From contig JQID01000071.1 of the NCBI GenBank assembly GCA_000770645.1, positions 46,905 through 110,904 of the forward strand: DNA of 64,000 bases, read 5' to 3'. Below the pieces are notes generated by a model. The model saw nothing but the letters and a program-made list of their open reading frames with translations, had not been told where the DNA came from and did no database searches. The number at the start of each line of letters is the position of its first letter. The first letter of the stretch is position 1. This DNA is from Desulfosporosinus sp. Tol-M (GTDB lineage Bacteria; Bacillota; Desulfitobacteriia; Desulfitobacteriales; Desulfitobacteriaceae). Positions 30,896-41,604 of this stretch are shown here, piece by piece. A program made the translations under genes and the position numbers.

Positions 30896-32272
30896 TTAAT
30901 CTTTATCCGCCAAAAAAGCTCGATACCCTCGCATCATCATGATCAAATCCGCTACTGAAGAAATCTCCCATGGTGCATGCATGCTTAGAATTCCTACGCC
31001 GCAATCCAATACTTCCATTCCGTAAATTGCCATATACTGAGCTATTGTCCCTCCGCCGCCCTGGTCAACTTTTCCTAACTCCGCAGTTTGCCAAGAAACT
31101 TTGGCTTCGTCAAAAATTCGACGAACCTCTGCTATGAATTCCGGGTTCGCATCGCTAGACCCTGATTTGCCTCGCGAACCAGTATATTTACTGATTACCA
31201 CACCACGACCCAGAAAAGCCGAATTCCGTTTGTCCATAACCTCTGCATAATTAGGATCATATCCCGCGGCGACATCCGCCGAAAGCGCTTTGCCCCGAGA
31301 AAGTGCTCGCCGAACCATTAACCCGTCATACGTTCCATTTTGCATGGAGATAAGCTCTGCAATAAAGTTCTCCAAATAACGTGCTTTCATACCCGTATTG
31401 GAATCGCTGCCTATCTCCTCTTTATCCGCAAAAAGAACAATCGTTGTCCACTCCGGTTGCTCAATCTCTTCAATCGCTTTCCAAGCAGCAAAAGAACAGA
31501 CTCGATCGTCTTGCCCATACCCCACAATAAAACTCCGATCCAGTCCCGCATAGCGGGCCCTCCCAGCTGGTACAACCTCTAATTCTGCGCTAACGAAATC
31601 GTCTTCCTCAATTCCATATTTATCCTTCAAAAAATGCAGAATAGCCAATTTCACACGCTCTTCTCCATCCTCATTGCACGGATCATGTCCAAGTAATAGG
31701 TTTAGCCCTTCTCCTGTAATAGCCTCGGGCAATTTTTTGTCATATTGATCCTTTGCTAAATGCGGAAGCAAGTCAGTAATCGTGAAAACAGGGTCTTCGT
31801 CCGCCTCACCGACTACAATTTCCACTTTATGTCCATCACGCAAGATAACGACACCGTGAAGGGCAAGAGGCAGCGCAGTCCATTGATACTTCTTAATCCC
31901 TCCATAATAGTGCGTTTTTAAAAAAGCCAATCCTTCTTCTTCATAAAGAGGGCGCTGTTTTATATCTAAGCGAGGAGCATCGAGATGTGCAGCAATTAAT
32001 CGGAAACCTTCGTTTAACGGCCGGGTTCCGGAAATAGCTATAATGCCTGCCTTACCACGCACTGCTAACCTGACCTTTTGCCCAGGTTTAAAGCCCTTTA
32101 CCCCATCAAGAGCTACAAAGTCTGCTTTTTGGGCCCATCGCTCCAGGAGCTGCCAAGATTTCCGTTCAGTTTTCCCTTCACTGAGAAAGGCCAAGTATTC
32201 AGTCATCGCTTGACGTTCCTTCTCGGACATTACAAGTTCATCCCAGGCCAATTTTACTTTTTTCGAACTCAT
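30896..32272 (-). CDS. M18 family aminopeptidase
   Basis: RLIAAHLDAPRLDIK, FADKEEIGSDSNTG metal/catalytic motifs; start at 32272. Confidence 0.92.
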   Translation of the reverse strand: MSSKKVKLAWDELVMSEKERQAMTEYLAFLSEGKTERKSWQLLERWAQKADFVALDGVKGFKPGQKVRLAVRGKAGIIAISGTRPLNEGFRLIAAHLDAPRLDIKQRPLYEEEGLAFLKTHYYGGIKKYQWTALPLALHGVVILRDGHKVEIVVGEADEDPVFTITDLLPHLAKDQYDKKLPEAITGEGLNLLLGHDPCNEDGEERVKLAILHFLKDKYGIEEDDFVSAELEVVPAGRARYAGLDRSFIVGYGQDDRVCSFAAWKAIEEIEQPEWTTIVLFADKEEIGSDSNTGMKARYLENFIAELISMQNGTYDGLMVRRALSRGKALSADVAAGYDPNYAEVMDKRNSAFLGRGVVISKYTGSRGKSGSSDANPEFIAEVRRIFDEAKVSWQTAELGKVDQGGGGTIAQYMAIYGMEVLDCGVGILSMHAPWEISSVADLIMMMRGYRAFLADKD

Positions 32273-32430
32273 TACACAATCTCCTCTACTCCCTATAAAT
32301 AAATTTGAGAATAAGAATGACAATAAACAATACCCTCCACTATTAATTTTTCTACTTCACAGTTTGATTTATGTATTATATAAATACTTTCTGACTAGTA
32401 AAACCAAATTCCTTGGCTTTGTGACAGTGG

Positions 32431-33129
32431 TCAAAGTAGTTTTTGACTGAGTTGTGCTGCAAACAGTTGATCCAAGACACGAAAGATCTCCACCAAATAT
32501 GGATATAAGGATGAACTCGGAATGAGTGCATTTATACTTCCGCATAACCCCAATTGTAAGAGGGGCGAAAATAACCCCGCTAGAACTGCCATACCAATAA
32601 GAGCACTGAGCCCTCCGAATAGAAGACCCCCTCCACGATTCAAGGATCCGCCCCATCCGCCGAAGGGACGAAGGATTATCGCAAACAAGAGCTGAATAAT
32701 AACCATTACAAGATAAAAAACACAACCAAAAGCAATTAGACTTAAGACGCGTTCAGTAAACAGCCCTGCCAAACGATGAGTCACTTGTTCGATGGTTTGA
32801 GGCGCCTGAACACCAGATAGATTCTCAAATATACTGCGCCATTCCGGAGGCAGTGCCCCCAAGATATTGCCTGATGCTGAATTTTGCAAAGAAGAGGCTT
32901 TGGCCTGAACAGCGGGAAGTATCGCTTTATAGATCACAGGCTCCAACCATTGCTGCAGTGGAAAATATTGTTCCGCCCAGCCGAGCGCGGCCATATATTT
33001 CCACGACGCCACAACAAAACCCACAATACTACCCAGAAAATTTACTATGCTGGATATTAAGCCTTTTAGATAACCGAATAAAGCACCTAACAATATAATA
33101 CCTATAATAAGGATATCCAGGAGATTCAT
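32431..33129 (-). CDS. CvpA family membrane protein
   Basis: N-terminal LDILIIGIILLGALFGYLKGLISSIVNFLG. Confidence 0.85.
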   Translation of the reverse strand: MNLLDILIIGIILLGALFGYLKGLISSIVNFLGSIVGFVVASWKYMAALGWAEQYFPLQQWLEPVIYKAILPAVQAKASSLQNSASGNILGALPPEWRSIFENLSGVQAPQTIEQVTHRLAGLFTERVLSLIAFGCVFYLVMVIIQLLFAIILRPFGGWGGSLNRGGGLLFGGLSALIGMAVLAGLFSPLLQLGLCGSINALIPSSSLYPYLVEIFRVLDQLFAAQLSQKLL

Positions 33130-33284
33130 GTAGTTCGTTGCCCCCTTATCATTGAGTTGGTAAGCCTTCTTAAGTAACTCATCTCCTATCTGAAGCTTAT
33201 TCGACTTGGGCCTTTGAAAATCCTGCCGCTAAATTGTGAACCATCAACCAGAGTAATTATTACCCAATCGCGAATAAATAACAA

Positions 33285-33306
33285 AGAGCCGGCGTCAGCC
33301 AGCTCT
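33285..33306 (-). terminator. Terminator downstream of tRNA-Sec
   Basis: minus-strand agagctggc-tgac-gccggctct followed by ttgttattt. Confidence 0.65.
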
Positions 33307-33422
33307 AGGTAGTCGAGTCCTGTTAAATCAGTTGATTCCATGTCTTTGCTAAAATTGGTAAAGATCTCAAATAAAGATTATTTCCTCCCTTTGCATGGTG
33401 TTCGAACCTCGAACCACGATTA

Positions 33423-33520
33423 TGGCGGGGATGCGTGCGAATCGAACACACCTCGGAACGTTCTGCGTCCCGACACGCGGATTTGAAGTCCGGGAGCAGC
33501 ACCAGCCACCATCCATCCCC
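33423..33520 (-). tRNA. selC: tRNA-Sec(TCA)
   Basis: 98 nt; GGGGATGGATGGTGGCTGGTGCTGCTCCCGGACTTCAAATCCG...GCATCCCCGCCA with TCA anticodon and long variable arm. Confidence 0.95.
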
Positions 33521-33721
33521 ATTATCGACCATTATATTAACACATTCATTGTTATTATGGAAGCAAATCTTTGGATTAAAAGAACTTTTCCATAAATTAA
33601 CGTTTTGTCATTAAGTGTAAACGATAATTTCTTGCGCCCAATACGCGCAAAGTATTCCTTTGGGATTAGCGGCTTTGGTGCTACCCTCCCCCGAAGACTA
33701 TCGTATCTGAAACCCAGATGT

Positions 33722-35626
33722 TCAGCTTGAGTTAAATAATCTTCTTTTATCTCCATTTCGCTTTGTTATCTTCTGATTATCAAAGAACTCAAGCAGCGGC
33801 ACTGTATACTTCCTTGAAGTTCCCCACATTTCACGCACCTCAGAAACACCTATTTCTCCATGTTCTTTAAGAAACCCGACCAAACGTTCTTTAGCTGGTT
33901 CCAGATCTTTTTGTCTAAAGAAAAACTGATCAATGTGTACCCATTCTCCAATTTCGCACATGTACTGGGCATACTCCGGAGCTTCGGACTTCGAAATACC
34001 ACATGCTTCTGCGGTTGCAGTGATGTCGGGTGGCATTAGTCCAGCAATTTGCCATTTTGCACGTAAGGCTTCCAATCGTTTTAAAATACCTGTTGGAATT
34101 TCCACACCTTCGTTTGTTCGAACTTTGCTTCCTGAAATGCGATAATACCCTCGCACAGCGCCTTGTTCCAGAATCGTTTGCCAACGACGATGTGCCCAGG
34201 AAATCCCTAGCCGAGTCTTTAATTCCTCTCTGCTAATTCCAACGCGCAGGGGATTTGACCTTTCATACGCTCTTATCATGTTAATCAATTTTGACCGCCA
34301 GATCTCTGCCGCTGCTTTTCCCCAGTAGAGCAGGTTTTCATCTTCCTGCCAAATTTCCAGTCGACCGGCTTTCTCCAGCGCTTTTAAACTCACCTCTAAT
34401 TCATTAGAAGTGATCTGTAACCGTGATGCCAAATCTGATCCTGTTCGTAGTTCGGCCATTTCTCCTTCTAAGAGGTCTAGCGGATCGCCTTGGTCTTTCA
34501 TCATCATCTGTGCTATTACGTTTTCTTTATAGCGCTTCTGTTTGAACTCCGCTACTCCGAGTATTTTTCCACCTGCAATGGTATGGGCGGGGGAATAAAA
34601 GCGGAGCACAAAACGATCCCCTGATGCTGCAACCACCGATTCTTCCAAAAGAATTTGCGCAAATCCCTCTTGTCCAGGGGTTATTTCATTCTGTTCCAAA
34701 AGATGTATTCGTCCGAGGATCTCCGTAGTTCCGAGGTGGAACCGGACCCGTTGCCTTTGGGTTAAAGGTCTATCTGCCGAGGAGAGGTTTAAGAGCAATA
34801 CGTCCAAGATTTTACCGACTTTGAAAACGTTTGGTATTACGAGTACTGAACCCCGTTCCACTTCTGCAACATCTACCCCTGCGAGGTTAACCGCTACCCG
34901 CTGTCCCGCCTCAGCAGCACTTACTTTGTTATTGTGTACTTGGAGAGAACGAACTTTTGCGAGAATATGCCCCGGTTCTATCGCCAACTCTTGGCCCAGT
35001 AGTATTGTCCCACTATGAAGACTTCCGGTCATAACGGTACCAAAGCCCTGGATGCTAAAGACCCTGTCAATTGGCATTCGAACCGGACCGGTAGACTTTT
35101 TACTTTCCACTTCTGAAAGCAATCCATCAATGGTTTGACGCAAACCGGGAATTCCTACACCGGTTAGAGCTGAAACCCGGCAAATTGGCGCATCTTTAAA
35201 AGCCGTTTCTTTCAATTCCTCACGTATCTCTTCTTCCATCAGATCAAGCCACTCTTCATCCACCAGGTCCGCCTTATTTAGAACAACAATCCCTCTAGGT
35301 ATACGGAGCAAGGTTAGTATATCCAAATGTTCTTGGGTCTGAGGCATAATCCCTTCATCGGCTGCGATAACAAGTAACACTATATCCATGCCACCGGCAC
35401 CAGCCAACATTTGACGTACAAACCGTTCATGTCCTGGAACATCCACAATACCAATTTGACGTCCACTGGGCAGCATCATATGGGCGAATCCAAGTTCGAT
35501 GGAGATCCCGCGTTGTTTCTCTTCTTTTAATCGATCCGTCTCCATACCGGAAAGAGCCCTGATCAACTCGGTTTTGCCGTGATCCACATGCCCGGCGGTT
35601 CCTACTAAATAGTGTCGTTCAGCCAT
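33722..35626 (-). CDS. selB: Selenocysteine-specific elongation factor
   Basis: [19 protein letters not shown] GTPase and C-terminal winged-helix repeats; next to selC. Confidence 0.97.
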   Translation of the reverse strand: MAERHYLVGTAGHVDHGKTELIRALSGMETDRLKEEKQRGISIELGFAHMMLPSGRQIGIVDVPGHERFVRQMLAGAGGMDIVLLVIAADEGIMPQTQEHLDILTLLRIPRGIVVLNKADLVDEEWLDLMEEEIREELKETAFKDAPICRVSALTGVGIPGLRQTIDGLLSEVESKKSTGPVRMPIDRVFSIQGFGTVMTGSLHSGTILLGQELAIEPGHILAKVRSLQVHNNKVSAAEAGQRVAVNLAGVDVAEVERGSVLVIPNVFKVGKILDVLLLNLSSADRPLTQRQRVRFHLGTTEILGRIHLLEQNEITPGQEGFAQILLEESVVAASGDRFVLRFYSPAHTIAGGKILGVAEFKQKRYKENVIAQMMMKDQGDPLDLLEGEMAELRTGSDLASRLQITSNELEVSLKALEKAGRLEIWQEDENLLYWGKAAAEIWRSKLINMIRAYERSNPLRVGISREELKTRLGISWAHRRWQTILEQGAVRGYYRISGSKVRTNEGVEIPTGILKRLEALRAKWQIAGLMPPDITATAEACGISKSEAPEYAQYMCEIGEWVHIDQFFFRQKDLEPAKERLVGFLKEHGEIGVSEVREMWGTSRKYTVPLLEFFDNQKITKRNGDKRRLFNSS

Positions 35627-35733
35627 TTCTGTTCCCCTTATTTACGTAATTTATACCAAAAATGTGATCTATAGTTTTCATAAGTTATTTTTGCCCTATC
35701 GATAACTTTCATGAAAAAACATTTTCCTAGCCT

Positions 35734-36771
35734 CTATTCTTTAGATCTACGCCAAAAATACATTATTGTTGGCAAAAATACAAGTCCTAAGTATCCAAAT
35801 AGAGGATATACAATTTGCACGATCTCGGAAAATCTCACGCCTGCTGCCGGTAAAAGCAAGAGTAGTAAAAGGAGTGTTACCTTACGGTAACTCAACTTAC
35901 CTGTATCAACCACTCTGCTTACAAGGCTAAAGCCATTTCCGATTGCCGCGGTGATCATCGCTAACCATAATACAATTACGTAGAAAAAAGCAGGCCAATC
36001 TCCTAATTTTCCTGCAACTGCCACCATGGGGATTTCTAAGCCTATACTGTCGGGAAACTTAAGTAATGAAGCTCCAATAACGAAGGCAAATACCCCAAGC
36101 GCTAACCCACCTAAAACTGCTCCCAAGCGAGCACCTGGCCGTTGAACATCCCGCCCCAACGAAGCAAAGACTACCATAGCCAATGTTAAATTGAAGGAGA
36201 CATATAAAATGGCAGAGAAGGCCCAATGTTTTACAATCGGGTTTTGCATCACCACGCTGCCCATTACATCTCGAGAAGGCGCTAGAAAAATTGCCGCAAA
36301 TGCAATTCCGAAACAAAAAATAAATTTAAATGGTATCAGCGTGGAATTAATCCATAGAACTCCTTCTCCTCGAAACAATAAGGCTAAGACAATCACTGAA
36401 CCCGTCAAGAAGATGCCAAACCACCTTGAGAAGCCGAAATATTCATAAAAGAGCGCTCCACTGCCGGTGATCATCGCTAGCATTCCCACGAACAAAAGGA
36501 CACTCACAAGGCCATCTGCCCATCGCCCCCCCTTACGACCAAGTAGGTGATCGAAAAATTCTGAATACGATGTGATTTTCCAGCGCTCCTGTAAGTCCAA
36601 CATGCCCCACCCAAGGAGAGAAAATAAAAGCGCACTAACAACTATTCCAACTAATCCCCACCGACCAAATCGTGTGAAAAATTGCTGAATTTCTTGACCT
36701 GAAGCAAATCCTGCCCCCATGACAGCACCCACGTATGTTGCGGCGACTTGAAAAGTTGTTTTCCATTGCAT
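35734..36771 (-). CDS. YkvI family membrane protein
   Basis: AATYVGAVMGAGFASGQEIQQFFTRFG with about 10 TM segments. Confidence 0.82.
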   Translation of the reverse strand: MQWKTTFQVAATYVGAVMGAGFASGQEIQQFFTRFGRWGLVGIVVSALLFSLLGWGMLDLQERWKITSYSEFFDHLLGRKGGRWADGLVSVLLFVGMLAMITGSGALFYEYFGFSRWFGIFLTGSVIVLALLFRGEGVLWINSTLIPFKFIFCFGIAFAAIFLAPSRDVMGSVVMQNPIVKHWAFSAILYVSFNLTLAMVVFASLGRDVQRPGARLGAVLGGLALGVFAFVIGASLLKFPDSIGLEIPMVAVAGKLGDWPAFFYVIVLWLAMITAAIGNGFSLVSRVVDTGKLSYRKVTLLLLLLLLPAAGVRFSEIVQIVYPLFGYLGLVFLPTIMYFWRRSKE

Positions 36772-36896
36772 TATGCTTCCCTCCTCGCCATCATGCTTAT
36801 GGCAGGAATAGGAATATCATGCATAAAAGACTTAGTATTTGGGAACAATTTATTCGTATATACTTAGTTTGTGATTTGATTTTTAGGGGGCAGTAT

Positions 36897-37508
36897 GTGA
36901 GTTTATTTTCTTTTTTAAACGAACCTCAAAAAATGAAAGCCCATGTCGACGACTATTCAGCTAAAGCAAAATTGGAAACGCGGCTTTCCGATCTATTTGC
37001 ATCTACACGAAAACGCCCTACTGTTATCCTGTGCATTGGAACTGATCGGTCTACAGGTGACGCTTTGGGACCCTTGATTGGGACTCACCTTTCACGCCTT
37101 AATTTACCTCAACTTAACGTTTACGGCACCCTTGATGAGCCGGTTCATGCAACGAACTTACAGGAAAGTATTCAACATATTCAGCAATCATTCTATAATC
37201 CCTTTATTGTTGCTATTGATGCCTGCCTTGGGAGAATGGATTCTATTGGGTGTATTACACTGGCTGATGGGCCTTTAAAACCTGGCGCCGGCGTTCATAA
37301 ACAACTTCCTGCAGTCGGAGAGGCTCATATCACTGGGATTGTAAATGTCGGAGGGTTTATGGAATATATGGTGTTACAAAACACCCGACTCAACCTTGTG
37401 TGGCGGATGTCTGAGAACATTTGTACTCTCATAACGCATTCTTACTTAAAAGTGCGATATAAAGAAAACTTGACCGGCAACAAGCCATCAGGCACCGACG
37501 GTCAGTAA
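36897..37508 (+). CDS. yyaC: Spore protease YyaC
   Basis: VILCIGTDRSTGDALGPLIGT...YGTLDEPVHATNL...IDACLG; GTG start with AGGGGGC RBS preferred over supplied ORF start. Confidence 0.93.
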   Translation: MSLFSFLNEPQKMKAHVDDYSAKAKLETRLSDLFASTRKRPTVILCIGTDRSTGDALGPLIGTHLSRLNLPQLNVYGTLDEPVHATNLQESIQHIQQSFYNPFIVAIDACLGRMDSIGCITLADGPLKPGAGVHKQLPAVGEAHITGIVNVGGFMEYMVLQNTRLNLVWRMSENICTLITHSYLKVRYKENLTGNKPSGTDGQ

Positions 37509-37613
37509 GAGCAAATCCATCTCCATAAGCCACTTGCCTTCTAAAAGTAGATCCTCTTTCAGGTAATTCCATTATATGTCAATGGTAACCAGTCGATTTT
37601 ACTATCTACAATA

Positions 37614-37629
37614 TGTTCCACGTGGAACA
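37614..37629. promoter_or_regulatory. parS site 1
   Basis: TGTTCCACGTGGAACA, near-consensus parS, inside a 22-bp palindrome, next to parB. Confidence 0.93.
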
Positions 37630-37691
37630 TATTATTACCATAAAATATTGAGGGTTACACGGGACTTTCGCATTAATCCTTTCTGGTATAA

Positions 37692-37707
37692 TGTTCCACG
37701 TGGAACA
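37692..37707. promoter_or_regulatory. parS site 2
   Basis: TGTTCCACGTGGAACA inside a 34-bp perfect palindrome (37683-37716). Confidence 0.93.
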
Positions 37708-37798
37708 TTATACCAGGGGTTGAGTGCTTACCTATTCCGTTAGCGCCTTAACTTAATCCCCTAATATTTTCTTCTTAATCTGTAGTAGTGATAATAAC

Positions 37799-37814
37799 TG
37801 TTCCACGTGGAACA
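37799..37814. promoter_or_regulatory. parS site 3
   Basis: TGTTCCACGTGGAACA immediately downstream of the parB stop. Confidence 0.93.
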
Positions 37815-37821
37815 TCATTCA

Positions 37822-38667
37822 CTAATCAATTCGTATATTCCAGAGTTCTAATAGTCGATTCAACTCCTCCGCCGAGAAGTATTGGATTTCAATTTTTCCT
37901 CGTTTTAGATCCCCCTTGAGTTGAACTTTGGTTTGAAAACATGTTCTCAATTGGTCTTCTACATTATGAAATAGTGCAGAACTCTCACGTGGGATTTTGT
38001 CTTTCTTTGTTTTTCCTATTTTTCTGTTTACCAGGTCTTCAGTCTCCCGCACGGATAATTTTTCTTTTGCCGCCTTTTGCGCTGTTAATGCTTGTATCGT
38101 AGTATCTTTTACTCCTAGTAAAATTTTAGCATGCCCCAGAGAAATTTTGTCCTCCCTCAATAATTCAAGAACATCTTCTGGTAACTTAATTACACGTAAA
38201 AGGTTTGTTACAGTTGTACGGGCTTTCCCAACACGTTGCGCAACAAGTTCCTGGGTCAGACCGTACTCTTCAATAAGCCGAGCATAAGCAAATCCTTCTT
38301 CAACGGGATTCAAATCAGCACGTTGAATATTTTCGATAAGTGTAAGTTCAGCCATCTCCTGATCAGTGCAGACTTGAACAATGGCGGCAATTTTTGTAAA
38401 CCCAGCAATTTTAGCGGCTCGCCAGCGCCTTTCTCCAGCGATAATATGATAATACTCTCCAACATTTCTGACCAAAATTGGTTGTAATAATCCGTGCACA
38501 TGCAAAGAATCGGCTAATTCCTGCAGAGCTTGGGGATCAAATTCTTTTCTGGGTTGATCCGGGTTAGGAATAATATCCGAAATGGCAATTTCTTTAATGT
38601 TTGGATTTTCCCCCACTTCATCAGATAGCAAAGCTTGAAGCCCTCGTCCTAACGCTTTCTTAGACAC
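37822..38667 (-). CDS. parB: Chromosome partitioning protein ParB/Spo0J
   Basis: LGRGLQALLSD, NPDQPRKEFD, AGERRWRAAK. Confidence 0.98.
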   Translation of the reverse strand: MSKKALGRGLQALLSDEVGENPNIKEIAISDIIPNPDQPRKEFDPQALQELADSLHVHGLLQPILVRNVGEYYHIIAGERRWRAAKIAGFTKIAAIVQVCTDQEMAELTLIENIQRADLNPVEEGFAYARLIEEYGLTQELVAQRVGKARTTVTNLLRVIKLPEDVLELLREDKISLGHAKILLGVKDTTIQALTAQKAAKEKLSVRETEDLVNRKIGKTKKDKIPRESSALFHNVEDQLRTCFQTKVQLKGDLKRGKIEIQYFSAEELNRLLELWNIRID

Positions 38668-39424
38668 GCTCTAAGACCTCCTTTGCCAATTCCCTGTATA
38701 CTTCAGCTCCTCGTGAACGAGTATCGTAGGTATTAATAGCTTTTCCATGGCTTGGAGCTTCACTAAGACGGACATTTCGAGAAATAATTGATTTAAAGAC
38801 TTTTCTTGGGAAATACTCTTTAACTTCGTCAACAACCTGTATAGCAAGGTTAGTACGTGCGTCGAACATAGTCATCAGAACTCCAATAATATTGAGCTTT
38901 GGATTGAGAAATTTACGAACTCTTTCTAAGGTATTCATCAATAGTGTCAAACCTTCCAGGGCATAGTACTCACACTGTATAGGAATTAACACATCTGTTG
39001 CAGCTGTTAAGGCGTTTACAGTTAACACGCCCAGCGATGGCGGACAATCAATAAATATGAAGTCATAATCATCCACTATTGTTTCCAGGGCATTCTTCAA
39101 TTTGCCTTCCCGCGAAAGTTGTGCTACTAATTCGATTTCTGCACCTGCCAATTCAATTCGTGCCGGAACAACTTGAAGGTTCTTTTGTTCGGTTCTCTGA
39201 ATTACCTGTTCAAGGGGGACATCGTTAATTAATACATCGTAGATACACTGTGTCAATTTGTGTTTTTCTACCCCCAGTCCACTGGTTGCATTTCCCTGAG
39301 GGTCTAAATCAATGAGAAGAACTTTTTTCTCCAGTTCAGCCAAACAGGCACTCAAATTTATTGCCGTTGTTGTCTTCGCTACACCACCTTTTTGATTGGC
39401 AACAGCAATTACTTTAGTAGTCAA
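38660..39424 (-). CDS. parA: Chromosome partitioning ATPase ParA/Soj
   Basis: ANQKGGVAKTTTAINLSA Walker A; overlaps parB. Confidence 0.98.
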   Translation of the reverse strand: MTTKVIAVANQKGGVAKTTTAINLSACLAELEKKVLLIDLDPQGNATSGLGVEKHKLTQCIYDVLINDVPLEQVIQRTEQKNLQVVPARIELAGAEIELVAQLSREGKLKNALETIVDDYDFIFIDCPPSLGVLTVNALTAATDVLIPIQCEYYALEGLTLLMNTLERVRKFLNPKLNIIGVLMTMFDARTNLAIQVVDEVKEYFPRKVFKSIISRNVRLSEAPSHGKAINTYDTRSRGAEVYRELAKEVLERV

Positions 39425-39506
39425 TTAGCGCACACCTCCTTTATTACTATTTGAAAAATTCTTACTGCTATCCTCACAATAGATAGTATCAAACTCAATC
39501 CAATAA

Positions 39507-39534
39507 AAAAAGCGATATTACTCGCTTTTTTTAA
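39507..39534 (-). terminator. Terminator downstream of vanW-family gene
   Basis: aaaaaaagcga-tattac-tcgcttttttt, perfect 11-bp stem. Confidence 0.85.
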
Positions 39535-39557
39535 TATTTATGAAATTTATTGCAGTA

Positions 39558-41063
39558 CTACGGTCCAACTGCGTAAATTCTTGGTAAGGATGAATAACGG
39601 CTTTGATTTAGCGGTTGACTGCTAACGATTACTCCATTCACTTTAACATTTCGGACAGATTTAACAATATATCCAGGTTGTCCCTCTTGCTTTAATTCGG
39701 ACTCTCCATGCGCCATTGTTTCATCAACCAAGCGTTGTTCAACTGCAGGTATAATAGACTCTATGATATTTCCAATAAATACTTCTTGACCAGGTTTAAC
39801 CTTGCCATACAATTCAATCGTGATAGTATTATAATTCATTCTGGTCCTAATAAGGAGGTATCCTCCTGAATCATTATTGAACTGCAGATCAAGATCCGGG
39901 TAGGCAACCGTCGCATCTTGCCCAAGTGGAACATATGAAATAGCCAAGTCATGGTTACTGCGTTGAATTACAGCCAGGTTTGCTAACAGTCCGGTATTAT
40001 ATAAAGTACTAGAGACTTGACATATCCCGCCGGCTAACCCCGGGACGAACTGGCCGTTAACGATGATATAAGCATCTCTATATCCGGCTTCTACTGTTCT
40101 TTCTCCTACAATCTGATTGAAAGATAGCGTGTCACCTGGTTTAATTATCACCATATCCAAAGCTTTTGCAGCAATTTTTATATTTTCTGTTCTCGCTCTT
40201 TGTGTCGGATCGAATCGAGTAGTATAGCTTGCCAATAACCCTGTAATCTTCTGATCTTCGAGTTGAGCAGCAGTAAGAGTTGGAATTTGCTCTTTAAATT
40301 CGACCTTGAGCTCAGGGACAGGTTTATAGATGTTAATTCCCTCTATTTGCGTAATAAGTGCCTCAGTATCAATGATCAGGCCAGCATGCTCCCTTATAAT
40401 AGTCATAGTATTTTCTTTCGTAATCTGAAAGGTGGCATCAGTTGCCGGATCACTGAACTCTGCCAAAGGCCCCTTAAGGGTTTGTTGTAACTTTGATTCA
40501 TCCCACTTATGATGAAAATTTATGTTTATTCCTTTTCCTGCGGTTATTATTGCTAATACCTTATCAAAAATTGAACCCTTCCTGCCACTATCATAGGCCT
40601 CTTGCAATGCCAAATCTGCATCTAATACAAGACCTAGGTCTTCTAACTTAACTTCGGGCGCTTGTTGACCCACATTTAATTTTATAGTTTGGCTCAGCAA
40701 ATTGTTTACTTCTTGGTCAATTATTTCTTTAGCTTCTTCTTGGGTTAAATTACCAACATTTAGTCCTGCTATAGTTACCCCTTTGAGAATTCTTTTTTGA
40801 TCTTGCGTATAGATCATTGCCAGGGCACCAACTGAAAATAAAATGATCAAAAGTAGTCCGCTAGTAATCAAAAAGTATCTCTTTCGTCTGAGACTGCTCC
40901 TTTTGATTGAATTATTATCCCCTCTATCTAATTCTGTCACCGAAACTAGTTTACTACTTTTACTTCTATTTTGATCCTCTGTATCATCCAATATGATCCC
41001 CCCCATACAATCAAAAACCATGTTAATACGAGTATATAAGTTATAATTCGACGTTCTACTCAT
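39558..41063 (-). CDS. VanW family protein, N-terminal TM anchor
   Basis: PGDTLSFNQIVGERTVEAGYRDAYIIVNGQFVPGLAGGICQVSSTLYN signature; start codon uncertain. Confidence 0.9.
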   Translation of the reverse strand: MSRTSNYNLYTRINMVFDCMGGIILDDTEDQNRSKSSKLVSVTELDRGDNNSIKRSSLRRKRYFLITSGLLLIILFSVGALAMIYTQDQKRILKGVTIAGLNVGNLTQEEAKEIIDQEVNNLLSQTIKLNVGQQAPEVKLEDLGLVLDADLALQEAYDSGRKGSIFDKVLAIITAGKGININFHHKWDESKLQQTLKGPLAEFSDPATDATFQITKENTMTIIREHAGLIIDTEALITQIEGINIYKPVPELKVEFKEQIPTLTAAQLEDQKITGLLASYTTRFDPTQRARTENIKIAAKALDMVIIKPGDTLSFNQIVGERTVEAGYRDAYIIVNGQFVPGLAGGICQVSSTLYNTGLLANLAVIQRSNHDLAISYVPLGQDATVAYPDLDLQFNNDSGGYLLIRTRMNYNTITIELYGKVKPGQEVFIGNIIESIIPAVEQRLVDETMAHGESELKQEGQPGYIVKSVRNVKVNGVIVSSQPLNQSRYSSLPRIYAVGP

Positions 41064-41604
41064 ATTCCCTTCACGGTCAAAAGTAAAAGAGACAGAGATC
41101 TGACGGTTAAAAGACTATAAGGCAAATGTCAAGATCAATAATCAGAGAGGTCATAGACGTGGACGCACGGCAAGTTATACACAAATGGCTCAACCCTGCG
41201 CTACATGGGTTTAATCCATTTCTCGTAACAGACTGTCGAACTCGACTAAACATTCTGAGTCATTTTGCTACTTTAACTCTATAGATAGTTTTAATAGTTC
41301 GTGGTATTATAATGGTGCCAATGTTCCTAACCGCTCATATTCGTGGACAGGTGTAACCAATTTTATGAAACATTGGGCTAATTATAACAGCGTAGGATAT
41401 AACAGGGCCTATAAGTTTAGGATTTACCCGTTAGCTACGGCATTATCAGATTCTGGATATTGTACAATATATAAATACTGTATGAAGGTGATATTATCCA
41501 ATATAAGGGGGATGGGGGTATAGACAAATGTAACTGTCTATACCATAAGAATCAAAAAAATGTAACGTAATTAATTAAAATAATATACAATTAGAGGTAG
41601 TCTT

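Noticed and set aside
33395-33595. Plus-strand ORF over the selC region
   Set aside because: Antisense of tRNA-Sec.
33532-33756. 74-aa minus-strand ORF overlapping the selB 3' end
   Set aside because: Weak RBS and no recognised family; cannot be excluded as a small protein but not supportable from sequence alone.
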